A stretch of DNA of 64,000 bases. Origin: CBDEFX01 sp965237635. GTDB taxonomy: Bacteria > Chloroflexota > Dehalococcoidia > Lucifugimonadales > CAUZJF01. The translations under genes and the position numbers were made by a program. Each line of letters begins with the position of its first letter. Positions within the stretch are counted from its first letter, which is position 1. Below are positions 1 through 9,480 of this stretch, one piece after another. The stretch lies in the NCBI GenBank assembly GCA_965237635.1, contig CBDEFX010000001.1, positions 992,001-1,056,000 on the forward strand, in the 5' to 3' direction. Below the pieces are notes generated by a model. It made no database searches. It was not told the DNA's origin and saw only the letters and a program-made list of their open reading frames with translations.

Positions 1-44
1 TTTTCAAGCTACCCAAATCGTAGAACGGAATCCTGAGGGGAATC

Positions 45-233
45 GTGGTAATAGGGAAGGAACGTACCACCTGGCATGAGGGCCATGGATCGGCCTGCAC
101 CTGTGCCAAGTGTGCGACGCGGGCGGCGGAGCAACGCCGGTTTGATCTTGCAACCCACGGCCGTAAGGTGGGGCGCAACGAAAAGTGCCCGTGCGGTAAC
201 GGCAAGAAGTACAAGAAGTGCCACGGCGGTTAG
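45..233 (+). CDS. Small SEC-C motif protein
   Basis: A 62-residue protein ending in a clear SEC-C metal-binding motif (GRNEKCPCGNGKKYKKCHGG). An extra Cys cluster (CTCAKC) lies near residues 18-23. The SEC-C motif is the zinc-binding tail of SecA and also occurs in many small stand-alone proteins; here it is nearly the whole protein, so a SecA role is not implied. GTG start at 45, with a purine-rich stretch about 5 nt upstream and an in-frame stop at 21-23 that prevents a longer reading. Function unknown; it may bind nucleic acid or ribosomes through the zinc motif. Confidence 0.7.
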   Translation: MVIGKERTTWHEGHGSACTCAKCATRAAEQRRFDLATHGRKVGRNEKCPCGNGKKYKKCHGG

Positions 234-264
234 CCATCTCCCAGCAACATATTCCTGGTCAACT

Positions 265-927
265 TTGAAGCCGACGAAGACGCTGGCGACCGCCATCACG
301 CCTGATGGCAACCGCTTTGAGCTGCAGCACCACGACGGCAACTACGTCATTCGCGCCGACGGCCACGACGTCATGACCAGCTATTCGCACGGCTCAGAGG
401 ATGCGATGATGTCGCTCGCCTGCCCTAGGCCACGCCGGGACGCCTGCGTCCTGATCGGCGGCCTCGGGATGGGCTACACCCTTGCTGCGACGCTTGATCT
501 CCTGCCGCCCGGGGGCTCCGTCGTGGTCAGCGAGCTAGTCCCGGAGGTGGTCGAGTGGAACCGAGGACCGCTTGGGCCACTGGCCGGCCGTCCTCTCGAC
601 GACCCACGCACGGACCTCGTCGTGGGCGACGTCGCCGACGTCATCCGGGACAGCAAGTCGCGCTTCGACGCGGTCTTGCTAGACGTGGACAACAGCCCCG
701 ATTCGGTCACGTTGGCGCGCAACTCACGCCTCTACACGCCGGAAGGGCTCGATAGAGCACGCATCTCCCTGCGGCCATGCGGCGCGCTTGCGATATGGTC
801 GGCAGGCACAAAGCGGACCTTCGAGCGCAAGCTTCGCGCAGCCGGCTTCACCGCTTCTACACACGCCGTCAGAGGGCGCGGCAAGCGCGGCGGACACTAT
901 TCCATCTCAGTGGGACGGCGTCGCTAG
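265..927 (+). CDS. Spermidine synthase-like SAM-dependent methyltransferase
   Basis: About 220 residues with a Rossmann methyltransferase core: the glycine-rich SAM loop (VLIGGLGMGYTLAA), an acidic strand (VVVSELVPEVVEWN) and a later VGDVADVI / DAVLLDVDNSP segment where spermidine-synthase relatives place the substrate-side Asp. This matches the spermidine synthase-like family of unassigned methyltransferases more than a true aminopropyltransferase. The frame is open further upstream, but that part overlaps the SEC-C gene and lacks domain character, so I prefer the TTG at 265 (MKPTKTLATAITPDG). The start is uncertain. It follows the SEC-C gene in the same direction. Confidence 0.72.
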   Translation: MKPTKTLATAITPDGNRFELQHHDGNYVIRADGHDVMTSYSHGSEDAMMSLACPRPRRDACVLIGGLGMGYTLAATLDLLPPGGSVVVSELVPEVVEWNRGPLGPLAGRPLDDPRTDLVVGDVADVIRDSKSRFDAVLLDVDNSPDSVTLARNSRLYTPEGLDRARISLRPCGALAIWSAGTKRTFERKLRAAGFTASTHAVRGRGKRGGHYSISVGRRR

Positions 928-1036
928 CACCAGCTCGTGCCCACAGACCCCCTAGGAGCGGCTCTCGCCGCGCCCTCAGTTGAATGGGTTCGCGTTCTCT
1001 TCCCTCTAGGCTCAGCCTTTTCGCTCGGTTGTCGGA

Positions 1037-1853
1037 TTATGAAAGCGCGTTCTGGAGTGTTTCGCGGTTTCGCCATAGCCACGCACCGGTACGGGCCCGC
1101 CAGGTCAACCCCCAGATCAAAGGGAATCCATCCGGCTTTGGGTCGTTGAAATCGGGACCGACGTCGAACTCGTCGGCCTGTTCCGCGGTATCGTGAGCCA
1201 CATACTCGATAATCCGGTCGACGAACCCGCGCCTCTGCTTTGCCGAGAGGCCGTAGGCGTCCACCACGGCCCGGAGCTGACGGGCGCGGTCTGCCAGAGG
1301 CAGCAGGCCTTCCAGCTCTGCGACGTCGTCACCGTAGAGCTTGGCGTTGAGCCAGCAGGCTTGTGCGAGCTCGACCAGAGGGTCAACAGGGCCGGCCGTC
1401 TCCCAATCGATCAGGGCCATCGGGAGACCGTTGCGCGTCACGATGTTCCAGGCGGCTACATCGCAGTGGCCGATGACTCGGCGTATGCCACCGAGGCCGC
1501 GACCGAACCAGGGTGGTCATATGGCGTCAGGCGGCGGCCGGTAGGACGCAGTAGCCTTGTGCAGCTCCCGCAGCAGCTCACCAACCCCGGCTGCCCCTTC
1601 CAACGTCCAAGGTCCAGGCTGTGTGAATTCGCCTTCAATGTAGCTGAGAGTTTCTCTCCCGTCCGGAGCGAATCCCGAGCCTACCACCCGAGGAGACCCG
1701 GCAAAGCCGACCTCCTCCAGGTGACGTAGCAGGAAGTGAACAGTGGGGAGTCCATGAGCCAGCTGAACGGAGGATCACTTGGCCGCGCCTTTGGACGCCG
1801 CTGCTGCTTGCGCCTCTCGGTCTCAGCACGACCTCTTCGTCCTGGGAAGTCAT
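1037..1853 (-). pseudogene. Aminoglycoside phosphotransferase (APH) pseudogene
   Basis: Read together, the three pieces give a full-length APH-family kinase of about 270 residues. The N-terminal piece starts at 1853 (MTSQDEEVVL), runs to WTP near 1745 and resumes after a one-base shift as TVHFLLRHLEEVGFAGSPRVV. The middle contains GHCDVAAWNIV (catalytic-loop position, H-x-D) and LIDWETAG (metal-binding D). A TGA replaces an expected Trp in DAI-*-PPWFGR near 1515. The C-terminal half is open to 1037. With one frameshift and one nonsense codon it is probably dead. The family phosphorylates aminoglycosides or small metabolites; the substrate cannot be read here. Confidence 0.8.
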
Positions 1854-1891
1854 CTGGGGACTCTCGCTTGGGCCAGTTGAGATACTCCTAA

Positions 1892-3615
1892 GCCCGAATC
1901 CACCGAAGGAGGGCATCGGGTTAGCGTCCTGAGGCGGCAAGAAGGTGCTCCTGTGCTTCTGGGATAATGGTTGAGTAGCAAAAAAACGGCCCCGGAAAAG
2001 GAGCACCCAATAGATGCTGCCACGCAACCACCCCGACCGGATCCAAATCACCTTCGACGACCGCCGCTTGGTGGCCAATGCCGGGCTGCTCCTTCCGGCC
2101 ACCCTGGCGCGGCACCTCGGCCTGCCCGAACTCGTCCGGCAGCGCCTCGACCTGGGCGATGCCCCGGGGCGGGCGAACACGAGCGACAAGATGATGACGC
2201 TGGTGGCGTCTGCGCTGGCTGGGGGCGACTGCATTGACGACGCCGATGTGTTGCGCACCGGGGGGACGGCCTGCACCCTGGGCGGCACGGTCAAGGCGCC
2301 ATCCACCCTGGGCACCTTCCTGCGCAGCTTCCGGTGGGGCCACGTCCGTCAACTCGACCGGGTGAGCCGCGAGTTGCTGGCCCGGGCTTGGCAGGCCGGG
2401 GCGAGACCCGGCGACGGGCCCCTGACCATTGACCTGGACTCCACCATCTGCGAGACCTACGGACTGGCCAAGGAGGGCGCCCGCCACCACGGCTATACCG
2501 ACAAGCGGGGCTACCACCCGCTGCCGGCCATCGCCGCCGGCACCGGAGACGTGCTGATGTCCCGGCTGCGCGAGGGCCGGGCCAACACCGCCCGCGGCGC
2601 CGCCCACTTCCTGCGGGAGACGGTGGGACGGGTGCGCTACGCCGGGGCCGACGGACGACTCACGCTACGGGCCGACAGCGGGTTCTACACTCATGGCGTG
2701 GTAAAACGTCTGCCGCAAGATGGATGTCCGCTTCTCCATCACCATCCGCCAGCACAAAAGCCTGCACAATCTCATCGAGGCGATACCCGAAGATGCCTGG
2801 ACGCCGATTCCTTACTGGATGGACGGTGCCGCCGATGTGGCCGAGACCACCTGCACCCCCTTTCAGGCCGAGGCGGACGCCGCGCCGGTACGGCTCATCG
2901 TCCGGCGGGTGAAGCCGACGCCCGGTTCCCAACTGGCCCTCTTCGCCAAATACAGCTATCATGGCTTCATCACCGACCGGGACGGGGAGTTGCTCGAACT
3001 GGAGGCTGACCATCGCCGCCACGCCGAGATCGAGAATGCCATACGCGACCTCAAGTACGGCGTCGGGCTGAACCATCTCCCCTCGGGCCGCTTCGCCGCC
3101 AACGGCGCCTGGCTGGCCGTCCAGACGATGGCCCACAACCTGGCCCGCTGGACGGCGCGGATCGGTCTGGGAGAGCGGATAGCCACCACCAAGACCCTCC
3201 GGCGGCGGTTCTTCTCCCTGGCCGGACGGCTCACCCGCTCGGCACGCCGGTTGACCCTGCATCTTCCGGATCGCTGGCCTTGGGCTGAGAAGTTCAGCCG
3301 CGCCTTGGCCCGGCTGCGAGCCATTCCACTCCCGGCCTGACGGCACCGTCGGCGACCGACCCACCCACCGGACAACCGAAGATCCCCGCAGACTCGTGCC
3401 AGCCCGGTCCGAGAGAGTTCCCTGCTGCGTATTCTCTCGCCATCCCGCGCATCGCAGCTCCCGCAGACGGCCATAGGGGCCCCTGTGCGGCGATGAAGAC
3501 CGTCCGCCGACCTCCCTACCCCAAATGGAACCCAGGCTATTTCCCCTGTAGCTCCCTCACCCCCCCCTTCCGCTTTCCTCACGCCGTCCATCGGTGTCCT
3601 TCGGTGGATTCGGGC
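1892..3615 (+). mobile_element. IS1380-family element, copy 1 (frameshifted)
   Basis: About 1.72 kb bounded by imperfect terminal repeats (GCCCGAATCCACCGAAGGA at the left and its complement at the right). It has the same internal sequence as the four other full copies in the window. Its transposase frame is broken (see 2014-3340). The flanks both carry TAA next to the ends, but I could not define a clean target duplication. With copy 2, in opposite orientation, it brackets the methyltransferase pseudogene and the rpmF-fabD-nusB-acpP operon. Confidence 0.88.
2014..3340 (+). pseudogene. IS1380 transposase, frameshifted
   Basis: This is the 441-residue IS1380-family DDE transposase seen intact elsewhere, but around 2701-2707 the intact GGTATCCGTC reads GGTAAAACGTC. 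That adds one base and splits the gene into an N-terminal part (to about residue 230) and a C-terminal part (from about 2720). The first catalytic Asp (DLDSTICETYG) and second Asp (ADSGFYTH) fall in the first piece and the Glu (EIENAIRDLKYG) in the second. It is probably inactive but could be moved in trans by the intact copies. Confidence 0.88.
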
Positions 3616-3625
3616 TAAGGGACCG

Positions 3626-4454
3626 TTAGCGGCTTTCCTTCGTGGCGGCCAGGATGAAATGGCTGGGACGACCCTTGACGCCGTACCCCATGGGCCAGTC
3701 GCTACGCGTAATCTCGTTCTCGGGGAGCTCTAGCAGCGCGTCGATGTGGAAGCCGACCTTTGCCGCCGCCGTCACCATACTGCCCAACGTCGGCCCCCAT
3801 TCGATGGTGGTTTCTTCCGACGGGTCTTGACCAAAGGTGAATGGCCCATTGTCAAAGTAGCTGTCCTTGTGGGTATCGCCGTCTTCTATGGCCTTCACGT
3901 ATGCCGAGAGCGGATGTCCTCCGTTGAGCAGGAATCGGCCGCGGGGCTTGAGGGCCTTGTATGCGCTGCCGGACCACAGCTCCAGGTCGCCTATCCACGC
4001 CGTCACCCAGGCCGAGAACACAATGTCGAACTCACCTAGCAGCAACTCCCCTAGCAGGCGTAACAGGTCTGCCTGGATGAGGTGGCGACACCCAGCTTCT
4101 CTGCGTTGCGCCGGGCTGCGGCCAATTGGACAGGAGAGTTGTCAACTCCTGTGACGGCGGCACCGGCAAGCGCCCACTCAAGCATCTCCGCGCCGTCGCC
4201 GCAGCCCATGTCTAGGAGTCGTCTGCGTGGACGTCGCCGCCCGCCAGTTCAAGGTTTTCGGGATAGAGGAATCGTTTGCCGGCCAGGATGGCCGCGGCTG
4301 AATCCGGACGTACGTCCCACACACCCTCGTCTCGCCCGCGACGGAACGAGTCCCATGCCACGCGATTCACTTTTGCTGCCTTGTCGGTGACGTCAGACAC
4401 TGTACTGTTTAACGGTTCCCCGAGTAAATCAACGGCGATTTCGGTGACCTTCAA
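3626..4454 (-). pseudogene. Class I SAM methyltransferase pseudogene
   Basis: Three reading frames join into one methyltransferase of about 275 residues. The N-terminal part begins at a TTG at 4454 (MKVTEIAVDLLGEP, then KVNRVAWDSFRRG). A shift near 4215 leads to the SAM-binding motif (LLDMGCGDGAEMLEWA) and VTGVDNSPVQLAAARRNA. A second shift near 4090 leads to FDIVFSAWVTAWIGDLE and a C-terminus typical of small-molecule methyltransferases (GVKGRPSHFILAATK). Two frameshifts make function unlikely. It starts 11 bases beyond the IS1380 copy 1 end, so the gene lies just outside that element. Confidence 0.78.
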
Positions 4455-4574
4455 CGCTCGGGCTTGTGGTTCGACAAGTCCGAGTAGGACTCGCGACTCC
4501 TGTCGGAGCTCACGACGAACGGAAAAACGGACCCTGGTCCGTTCGGCATGAGCCTGTCGAAGGCCACGCTATTA

Positions 4575-4596
4575 GGGCCCCGACCGATCGGGGCCC
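4575..4596 (-). terminator. Hairpin terminator downstream of acpP
   Basis: A perfect stem GGGCCCCGA / TCGGGGCCC with a CCGA loop lies about 35 bases beyond the acpP stop. Read on the minus strand it is followed only by a weak T-poor tract, so termination efficiency is uncertain. Its position at the end of the operon supports the call. Confidence 0.6.
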
Positions 4597-4631
4597 TTTA
4601 CATTAGCGGCTGTTGGCGCAAAGCGGGCGGC

Positions 4632-4892
4632 TTACTCGTCCTCGACGCCGTGTTTCTTGAGGTAGTCGATGGCGAGCTGGACGTTGGTGATGCCCTCGGC
4701 ATCCTCGTCCGAGATCTCCATCGGCTGGTCGTCGTCCCCGAACTCATCCTCGAAGGCCATGATGAGCTCGACCAGGTCGAGAGAATCGGCGTTCAGGTCG
4801 TCCGAGAATGAGGCCCCTGCGACCACCTCGGACTCATCGACGCTGAGCTTGTCGGCAACTATGGACTGTACCCGCTTGAGGACGGTTGCCAT
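4632..4892 (-). CDS. acpP: Acyl carrier protein
   Basis: An 86-residue, very acidic four-helix protein with the 4'-phosphopantetheine attachment site in DLNADSLDLVEL (Ser37). It carries growing acyl chains on the phosphopantetheine arm during type II fatty acid synthesis in the cytoplasm. Length and motif are canonical. The GTACCTCC upstream on the plus strand gives a good ribosome site on the minus strand ahead of the ATG at 4892. It is the last gene of the DUF177-rpmF-fabD-nusB-acpP operon, 34 bases after nusB. Confidence 0.95.
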   Translation of the reverse strand: MATVLKRVQSIVADKLSVDESEVVAGASFSDDLNADSLDLVELIMAFEDEFGDDDQPMEISDEDAEGITNVQLAIDYLKKHGVEDE

Positions 4893-4926
4893 TTGTCGTA
4901 CCTCCGTCGTGGACCGGCAGATTAGG

Positions 4927-5382
4927 TCAGGACTCGGTTTCCAGCTTGGCGTTTTCCATCACAGAGCCAAGGACACCATTGACGAACTTGGGCGAGCTAT
5001 CGGACCCGAAGATCTTTGCAAGCTCTACCGCCTCGTTTATGGCGACCTTTGGCGGAGTTTCCCCGCCCATCATTATCTCGAAGATTGCAAGCCTGAGTAT
5101 GTTTCTGTCCACGCTCGCAATCTGGCTGATGGGCCAGCTTGGCGCATAAGTGGATATGATTGGATCGATTGCCGCGCGGTTTTCGATAACCCCTTCGAGG
5201 AGCTGTTGCACGAACTCCTCGGACGATGAGACGAGCGGGTCTTCTTGCAGCCTGTTCTTGAGAACACGGACCGGGTCACGCCGAGCCCCTTCGATCTCGT
5301 ACAGTACCTGTAGGGCGACGATTCGCGACTTCCGCCTGCTGGTAGAGGCACGGGGCGCTGACAATGGCGGACTGTTCAACAC
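4927..5382 (-). CDS. nusB: Transcription antitermination factor NusB
   Basis: A 151-residue all-helical protein. It has the NusB features RRKSRIVALQVLYEIEGA near the N-terminus, PLVSSSEEFVQQLLEGVIENRAAIDPII in the middle, the conserved helix VDRNILRLAIFEIM, and PPKVAINEAVELAKIFGS followed by FVNGVLGSVM. NusB with NusE (S10) binds boxA RNA and promotes rRNA antitermination. It is unusually placed between fabD and acpP, a linkage of growth-rate and lipid genes. Stop codon 24 bases before nothing else intervenes toward fabD, so co-transcription is likely. Confidence 0.93.
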   Translation of the reverse strand: MLNSPPLSAPRASTSRRKSRIVALQVLYEIEGARRDPVRVLKNRLQEDPLVSSSEEFVQQLLEGVIENRAAIDPIISTYAPSWPISQIASVDRNILRLAIFEIMMGGETPPKVAINEAVELAKIFGSDSSPKFVNGVLGSVMENAKLETES

Positions 5383-5406
5383 GGTATCTCAGGCGGGCTT
5401 AAGCAG

Positions 5407-6369
5407 TCAATTGCGACGCAGTCTCAGGATCGAGTCCATGTCTTCGACGCTGACCGCCTTAGCGGAGTTATCGATGCGCTTGACCATGCTGCTCAGCGCG
5501 CGCCCGGGCCCAACCTCGAGAAGATACGACACGCCCGACCCGATAATGTAGTCGATCGACCTCTTCCACTGAACGCAGCTACTGATCTGCGAGATAAGCT
5601 CCTGCTTTATCTCCACGGCCTTCGTCAGAGGCTGTCCCGTGCAGTTGGCCACGATTGGGAGAGTAGGGTCCTTGAAGTCTAGCTTGTTGATGGCCTCCAC
5701 AAGACCCGCCTTGGCGGGCTCCATGAGCGCTGAGTGGAACGCGCCGCCGACTCGCAAGGGGATGGCCTTCTTAGCGCCCCTGGCCAACGCCATGTCTAAC
5801 GCTTGGGCTACGGCCATCCGCTCGCCGCTCATGACGATCTGCTGTGCTGTATTGACGTTGGATACGTAGGTCCCCGTCTCCCTGCTTATCTCCTCGACGG
5901 TCATCTCGTCGAGGCCCAGGACCGCAGCCATTGTGCCCGGCCGCTCCTCGCACGCCTCTTGCATGAGGCGGCCCCGCTCTTGAATGAGCTGGGCCGTATC
6001 GCCGACATCCAGGACCCCGGCCACCGCAAGTGCCGTGTACTCTCCCAGGCTGTGCCCCGCGACCACGGTGGGCTTCGGCATAGCCGACTCGTCGAGGTTC
6101 TCCTCCATCGCCTTGAGGCATGCCAGGCTGACAGCCATAATCGCCGGCTGTGCGTTTACGGTGTCGCGCAGCTCTTCCTCAGGGCCGGAGAACAGCAGCT
6201 TGGTGAGGGGACGGCCCAGCGCCATGTCTACCTCATGGAATACCGACCGCGCTGCTGAGGAGCCGTCGTAGACCTGCTGGCCCATCCCGACCGCCTGAGC
6301 TCCCTGGCCTGGAAACAGGTAGGCGACCCCCGAGCCTCGGGTCGCGGGTGAGAAGTTGAAGGTCATCAA
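5407..6369 (-). CDS. fabD: Malonyl-CoA:ACP transacylase
   Basis: A 320-residue FabD. Visible features are the N-terminal AYLFPGQGAQAVGMG, the catalytic GHSLGEYTAL (Ser107 counting from the first Met), the substrate-binding Arg in QERGRLMQ, and GGAFHSALMEPA with the catalytic His near residue 212. It transfers malonyl groups from CoA to ACP, and the acceptor ACP is encoded in the same operon. Two adjacent ATGs (6369 and 6366) are possible starts. Length is normal and all key residues are present. Confidence 0.95.
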   Translation of the reverse strand: MMTFNFSPATRGSGVAYLFPGQGAQAVGMGQQVYDGSSAARSVFHEVDMALGRPLTKLLFSGPEEELRDTVNAQPAIMAVSLACLKAMEENLDESAMPKPTVVAGHSLGEYTALAVAGVLDVGDTAQLIQERGRLMQEACEERPGTMAAVLGLDEMTVEEISRETGTYVSNVNTAQQIVMSGERMAVAQALDMALARGAKKAIPLRVGGAFHSALMEPAKAGLVEAINKLDFKDPTLPIVANCTGQPLTKAVEIKQELISQISSCVQWKRSIDYIIGSGVSYLLEVGPGRALSSMVKRIDNSAKAVSVEDMDSILRLRRN

Positions 6370-6416
6370 GCACTCCTGTCGATTATCTAAATGAAACGTA
6401 CGGAATAGAGCACCGG

Positions 6417-6611
6417 CTATAGCTCGGCGGCTTCCTCGGTTGGCACCACTTCTCGTCCATTATAGAAGCCGCAAGTCGGGCACACGCGGTGCGGGAGCCT
6501 GGCGCTGTGGCATTGCGGGCACTCTGCCAGAGAAATCGGACGCAGCCCATGGTGCGCGGTCCGACCACCGTGTCGGCCTTTTGAATGCTTTTTCTTTGGT
6601 AGAGGAGGCAC
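6417..6611 (-). CDS. rpmF: 50S ribosomal protein L32
   Basis: A 64-residue L32 with the basic N-terminus (PPLPKKKHSKGRHGGRTAHH) and a four-Cys zinc ribbon (CPQC...CPTC) followed by YNGREVV. GTG start at 6611 overlaps the last base of the DUF177 stop codon, so translation is coupled. The DUF177-rpmF pairing is one of the most conserved bacterial gene pairs and supports both calls. Confidence 0.95.
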   Translation of the reverse strand: MPPLPKKKHSKGRHGGRTAHHGLRPISLAECPQCHSARLPHRVCPTCGFYNGREVVPTEEAAEL

Positions 6612-7153
6612 TAGTTGCTATAGACCTCAGTAGATTTGTTGGACGGAACGAGCTCCAAGAGCCGCCCCCATGCCATATCCCGCGGCGAGTTGTCGCACTG
6701 GCATGGAGAGTTGTTGAGGTCAGCGCCGCAGGTCAGGCACATTCCTTTGCAGTCGTCACGACATACCGGCTTCATGGGCATGTTCAGCGAGTAGTATTGC
6801 CTGACGGCCTCCGAGAGGTCCAGTATGTTGTCCTGGTCGATCCCCGAGCTCCCCACGGAGTCGTCGAGGCCACCTTCCCTGGTACCGGTCTCAGAGTCTG
6901 CCAGCGGCAGGAACTCTTCCTCGATGGCCATGTGGATGTGCTGGGTGCACTCCCTCAGGCATCGACTGCAGGTACACGGAGCCTCCGAGTCCAAAGCCGC
7001 GCTTACCCAGATACCTGCGTCGGTCCGCAGCAGGTTCGCGGTGCCTGTCACCCGGTGGGCTTCCGCCGCCTCGACTGACAGCTCGTCGTTGACCTTAAAG
7101 GACCGGCGAGAGCCGCTGGGCTCCTTCATCAACCGTGAAACGTTAAAGTACAT
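6611..7153 (-). CDS. DUF177 (YceD-type) protein
   Basis: About 180 residues. The DUF177 signature is visible as two Cys clusters: CTCSRCL around the middle and PVCRDDCKGMCLTCGADLN toward the C-terminus, which fits zinc binding. The family is encoded next to rpmF and is implicated in 23S rRNA or 50S biogenesis. A longer reading starts at 7183, but MYFNVSRLMKEPSGSRR at 7153 fits the family better and leaves room for a transcript starting near 7193. First gene of the operon. Confidence 0.88.
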   Translation of the reverse strand: MYFNVSRLMKEPSGSRRSFKVNDELSVEAAEAHRVTGTANLLRTDAGIWVSAALDSEAPCTCSRCLRECTQHIHMAIEEEFLPLADSETGTREGGLDDSVGSSGIDQDNILDLSEAVRQYYSLNMPMKPVCRDDCKGMCLTCGADLNNSPCQCDNSPRDMAWGRLLELVPSNKSTEVYSN

Positions 7154-7199
7154 CCCTACGCCCACCAGATCACTCCAAACCACATCCCAGCGAACAAGT

Positions 7200-7229
7200 A
7201 TTCTAGAATGGTGAGGGCGTTTGTGTCAA
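7200..7229 (-). promoter_or_regulatory. Promoter of the rpmF-fabD-nusB-acpP operon
   Basis: On the minus strand a perfect -35 TTGACA (7229-7224) and -10 TAGAAT (7205-7200) are separated by 18 bases and lie about 45 bases upstream of the DUF177 start. No operator palindrome is visible. Confidence 0.75.
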
Positions 7230-7367
7230 GTTTCACATAGTCCTCTTAATTCCTAATGTTGTAAGCCATGAGTGACAGCCGCAAGACCTTTTACAAGCGG
7301 CATGTTCGCTATCAGAAGGCGGGCAGAGACTTCCATGTGCTCAGAGACTCGTCTCACCGACTCCGCA

Positions 7368-7380
7368 CCCCCCCCCCCCC
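7368..7380. repeat. Poly-C tract (13 C)
   Basis: Thirteen consecutive C residues in a short intergenic stretch between the fab operon promoter and IS1380 copy 2. No credible gene overlaps it. Length is the sort that slips in replication or sequencing. Confidence 0.8.
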
Positions 7381-7458
7381 GCGCTGTTCCCAGGCCCGTC
7401 TTGAAACGCATTGTGGCCCTGCGAAGGAAGACTCTGTGTCGTCTGGCGCTTAGCCTAA

Positions 7459-9177
7459 GCCCGAATCCACCGAAGGACACCGATGGACGGCGTGAGGAAA
7501 GCGGAAGGGGGGTGAGGGAGCTACAAGGGAAATAGCCTGGGTTCCATTTGGGGTAGGGAGGTCGGCGGACGGTCTTCATCGCCGCACAGGGGCCCCTATG
7601 GCCGTCTGCGGGAGCTGCGATGCGCGGGAGGCGAGAGAATACGCAGCAGGGAACTCTCTCGGACCGGGCTGGCACGAGTCTGCGGGGATCTTCGGTTGTC
7701 CGGTGGGTGGGTCGGTCGCCGACAGTGCCGTCAGGCCGGGAGTGGAATGGCTCGCAGCCGGGCCAAGGCACGGCTGAACTTCTCAGCCCAAGGCCAGCGA
7801 TCCGGAAGATGCAGGGTCAACCGGCGTGCCGAGCGGGTGAGCCGTCCGGCCAGGGAGAAGAACCGCCGCCGGAGGGTCTTGGTGGTGGCTATCCGCTCTC
7901 CCAGACCGATCCGCGCCGTCCAGCGGGCCAGGTTGTGGGCCATCGTCTGGACGGCCAGCCAGGCGCCGTTGGCGGCGAAGCGGCCCGAGGGGAGATGGTT
8001 CAGCCCGACGCCGTACTTGAGGTCGCGTATGGCATTCTCGATCTCGGCGTGGCGGCGATGGTCAGCCTCCAGTTCGAGCAACTCCCCGTCCCGGTCGGTG
8101 ATGAAGCCATGATAGCTGTATTTGGCGAAGAGGGCCAGCTGGGAACCAGGCGTCGGCTTCACCCGCCGGACGATGAGCCGTACCGGCGCGGCGTCCGCCT
8201 CGGCCTGGAAGGGGGTGCAGGTGGTCTCGGCCACATCGGCGGCACCGTCCATCCAGTAAGGAATCGGCGTCCAGGCATCTTCGGGTATCGCCTCGATGAG
8301 ATTGTGCAGGCTTTTGTGCTGGCGGATGGTGATGGAGAAGCGGACATCCATCTTGCGGCAGACGGATACCACGCCATGAGTGTAGAACCCGCTGTCGGCC
8401 CGTAGCGTGAGTCGTCCGTCGGCCCCGGCGTAGCGCACCCGTCCCACCGTCTCCCGCAGGAAGTGGGCGGCGCCGCGGGCGGTGTTGGCCCGGCCCTCGC
8501 GCAGCCGGGACATCAGCACGTCTCCGGTGCCGGCGGCGATGGCCGGCAGCGGGTGGTAGCCCCGCTTGCCGGTATAGCCGTGGTGGCGGGCGCCCTCCTT
8601 GGCCAGTCCGTAGGTCTCGCAGATGGTGGAGTCCAGGTCAATGGTCAGGGGCCCGTCGCCGGGTCCCGCCCCGGCCTGCCAAGCCCGGGCCAGCAACTCG
8701 CGGCTCACCCGGTCGAGTTGACGGACGTGGCCCCACCGGAAGCTGCGCAGGAAGGTGCCCAGGGTGGATGGCGCCTTGACCGTGCCGCCCAGGGTGCAGG
8801 CCGTCCCCCCGGTGCGCAACACATCGGCGTCGTCAATGCAGTCGCCCCCAGCCAGCGCAGACGCCACCAGCGTCATCATCTTGTCGCTCGTGTTCGCCCG
8901 CCCCGGGGCATCGCCCAGGTCGAGGCGCTGCCGGACGAGTTCGGGCAGGCCGAGGTGCCGCGCCAGGGTGGCCGGAAGGAGCAGCCCGGCATTGGCCACC
9001 AAGCGGCGGTCGTCGAAGGTGATTTGGATCCGGTCGGGGTGGTTGCGTGGCAGCATCTACTGGGTGCTCCTTTTCCGGAGCCGTTTTTTGCTACAAAACC
9101 ATTATCCCAGAAGCACAGGAGCACCTTCTTGCCGCCTCAGGACGCTAACCCGACGCCCTCCTTCGGTGGATTCGGGC
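7459..9177 (-). mobile_element. IS1380-family element, copy 2 (intact)
   Basis: About 1.72 kb, opposite in orientation to copy 1, with the same terminal repeats. Its right end truncates a serine recombinase gene (9178-9480). The leader between the IS end and the transposase is conserved in all copies and contains GGAAAAGGAGCACC just before the start codon. Confidence 0.9.
7731..9056 (-). CDS. IS1380-family transposase
   Basis: Intact 441-residue DDE transposase. Order of features: N-terminal DNA-binding region (RIQITFDDRRLVANAGLLLP), first catalytic Asp in TIDLDSTICETYG near residue 145, second Asp in RADSGFYTHG near residue 225, then a beta-rich insertion and the Glu in HAEIENAIRDLKYG near residue 355, followed by the conserved HLPSGRFAANGAWL. 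Identical or nearly so to the other three intact copies. Confidence 0.93.
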   Translation of the reverse strand: MLPRNHPDRIQITFDDRRLVANAGLLLPATLARHLGLPELVRQRLDLGDAPGRANTSDKMMTLVASALAGGDCIDDADVLRTGGTACTLGGTVKAPSTLGTFLRSFRWGHVRQLDRVSRELLARAWQAGAGPGDGPLTIDLDSTICETYGLAKEGARHHGYTGKRGYHPLPAIAAGTGDVLMSRLREGRANTARGAAHFLRETVGRVRYAGADGRLTLRADSGFYTHGVVSVCRKMDVRFSITIRQHKSLHNLIEAIPEDAWTPIPYWMDGAADVAETTCTPFQAEADAAPVRLIVRRVKPTPGSQLALFAKYSYHGFITDRDGELLELEADHRRHAEIENAIRDLKYGVGLNHLPSGRFAANGAWLAVQTMAHNLARWTARIGLGERIATTKTLRRRFFSLAGRLTRSARRLTLHLPDRWPWAEKFSRALARLRAIPLPA

Positions 9178-9480
9178 TTACGTCTCGATAGTTCTCCCTC
9201 ATGCTCTGGAAGCCTACGCCTACCATCTCCCAGGCTGACAACGTGTCGTGCATGTGCTTGACGGACCTGAACGCCCGATCCAACTTGAACACCACGACGG
9301 TCTTGAACCTCTTCTTGGCCGCGTCGTCGAGTAGTTCGCGCCATGCCGTCCGATGCACTAGGTCGTTGGCGGGAGCCCTGTCAACGTACTCGCGGTGGAC
9401 CTCTATTCCGTTGGCGTTAACGAAGTCACGCAGCGCAATCAGCTGGGTCTCAGGGTCCTGGTCCCTGTCGCTGGTGGACA
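9178..9480 (-). pseudogene. Serine recombinase N-terminal fragment cut by IS1380
   Basis: The remaining 100 residues are a resolvase/invertase catalytic domain: RVSTSDRDQDPETQLIALRDF at the start (catalytic Ser in RVST), then FKTVVVFKLDRAFRSVKHMHDTL. The frame enters the IS1380 copy 2 end at 9177, so the rest of the catalytic domain and the DNA-binding domain are gone. The normal upstream start is not evident because the preceding sequence belongs to another decayed gene. Confidence 0.8.

Noticed and set aside
7268..7453. Short frame spanning the poly-C tract
   Set aside because: No ribosome site, low-complexity proline run, and would shift with the homopolymer length.
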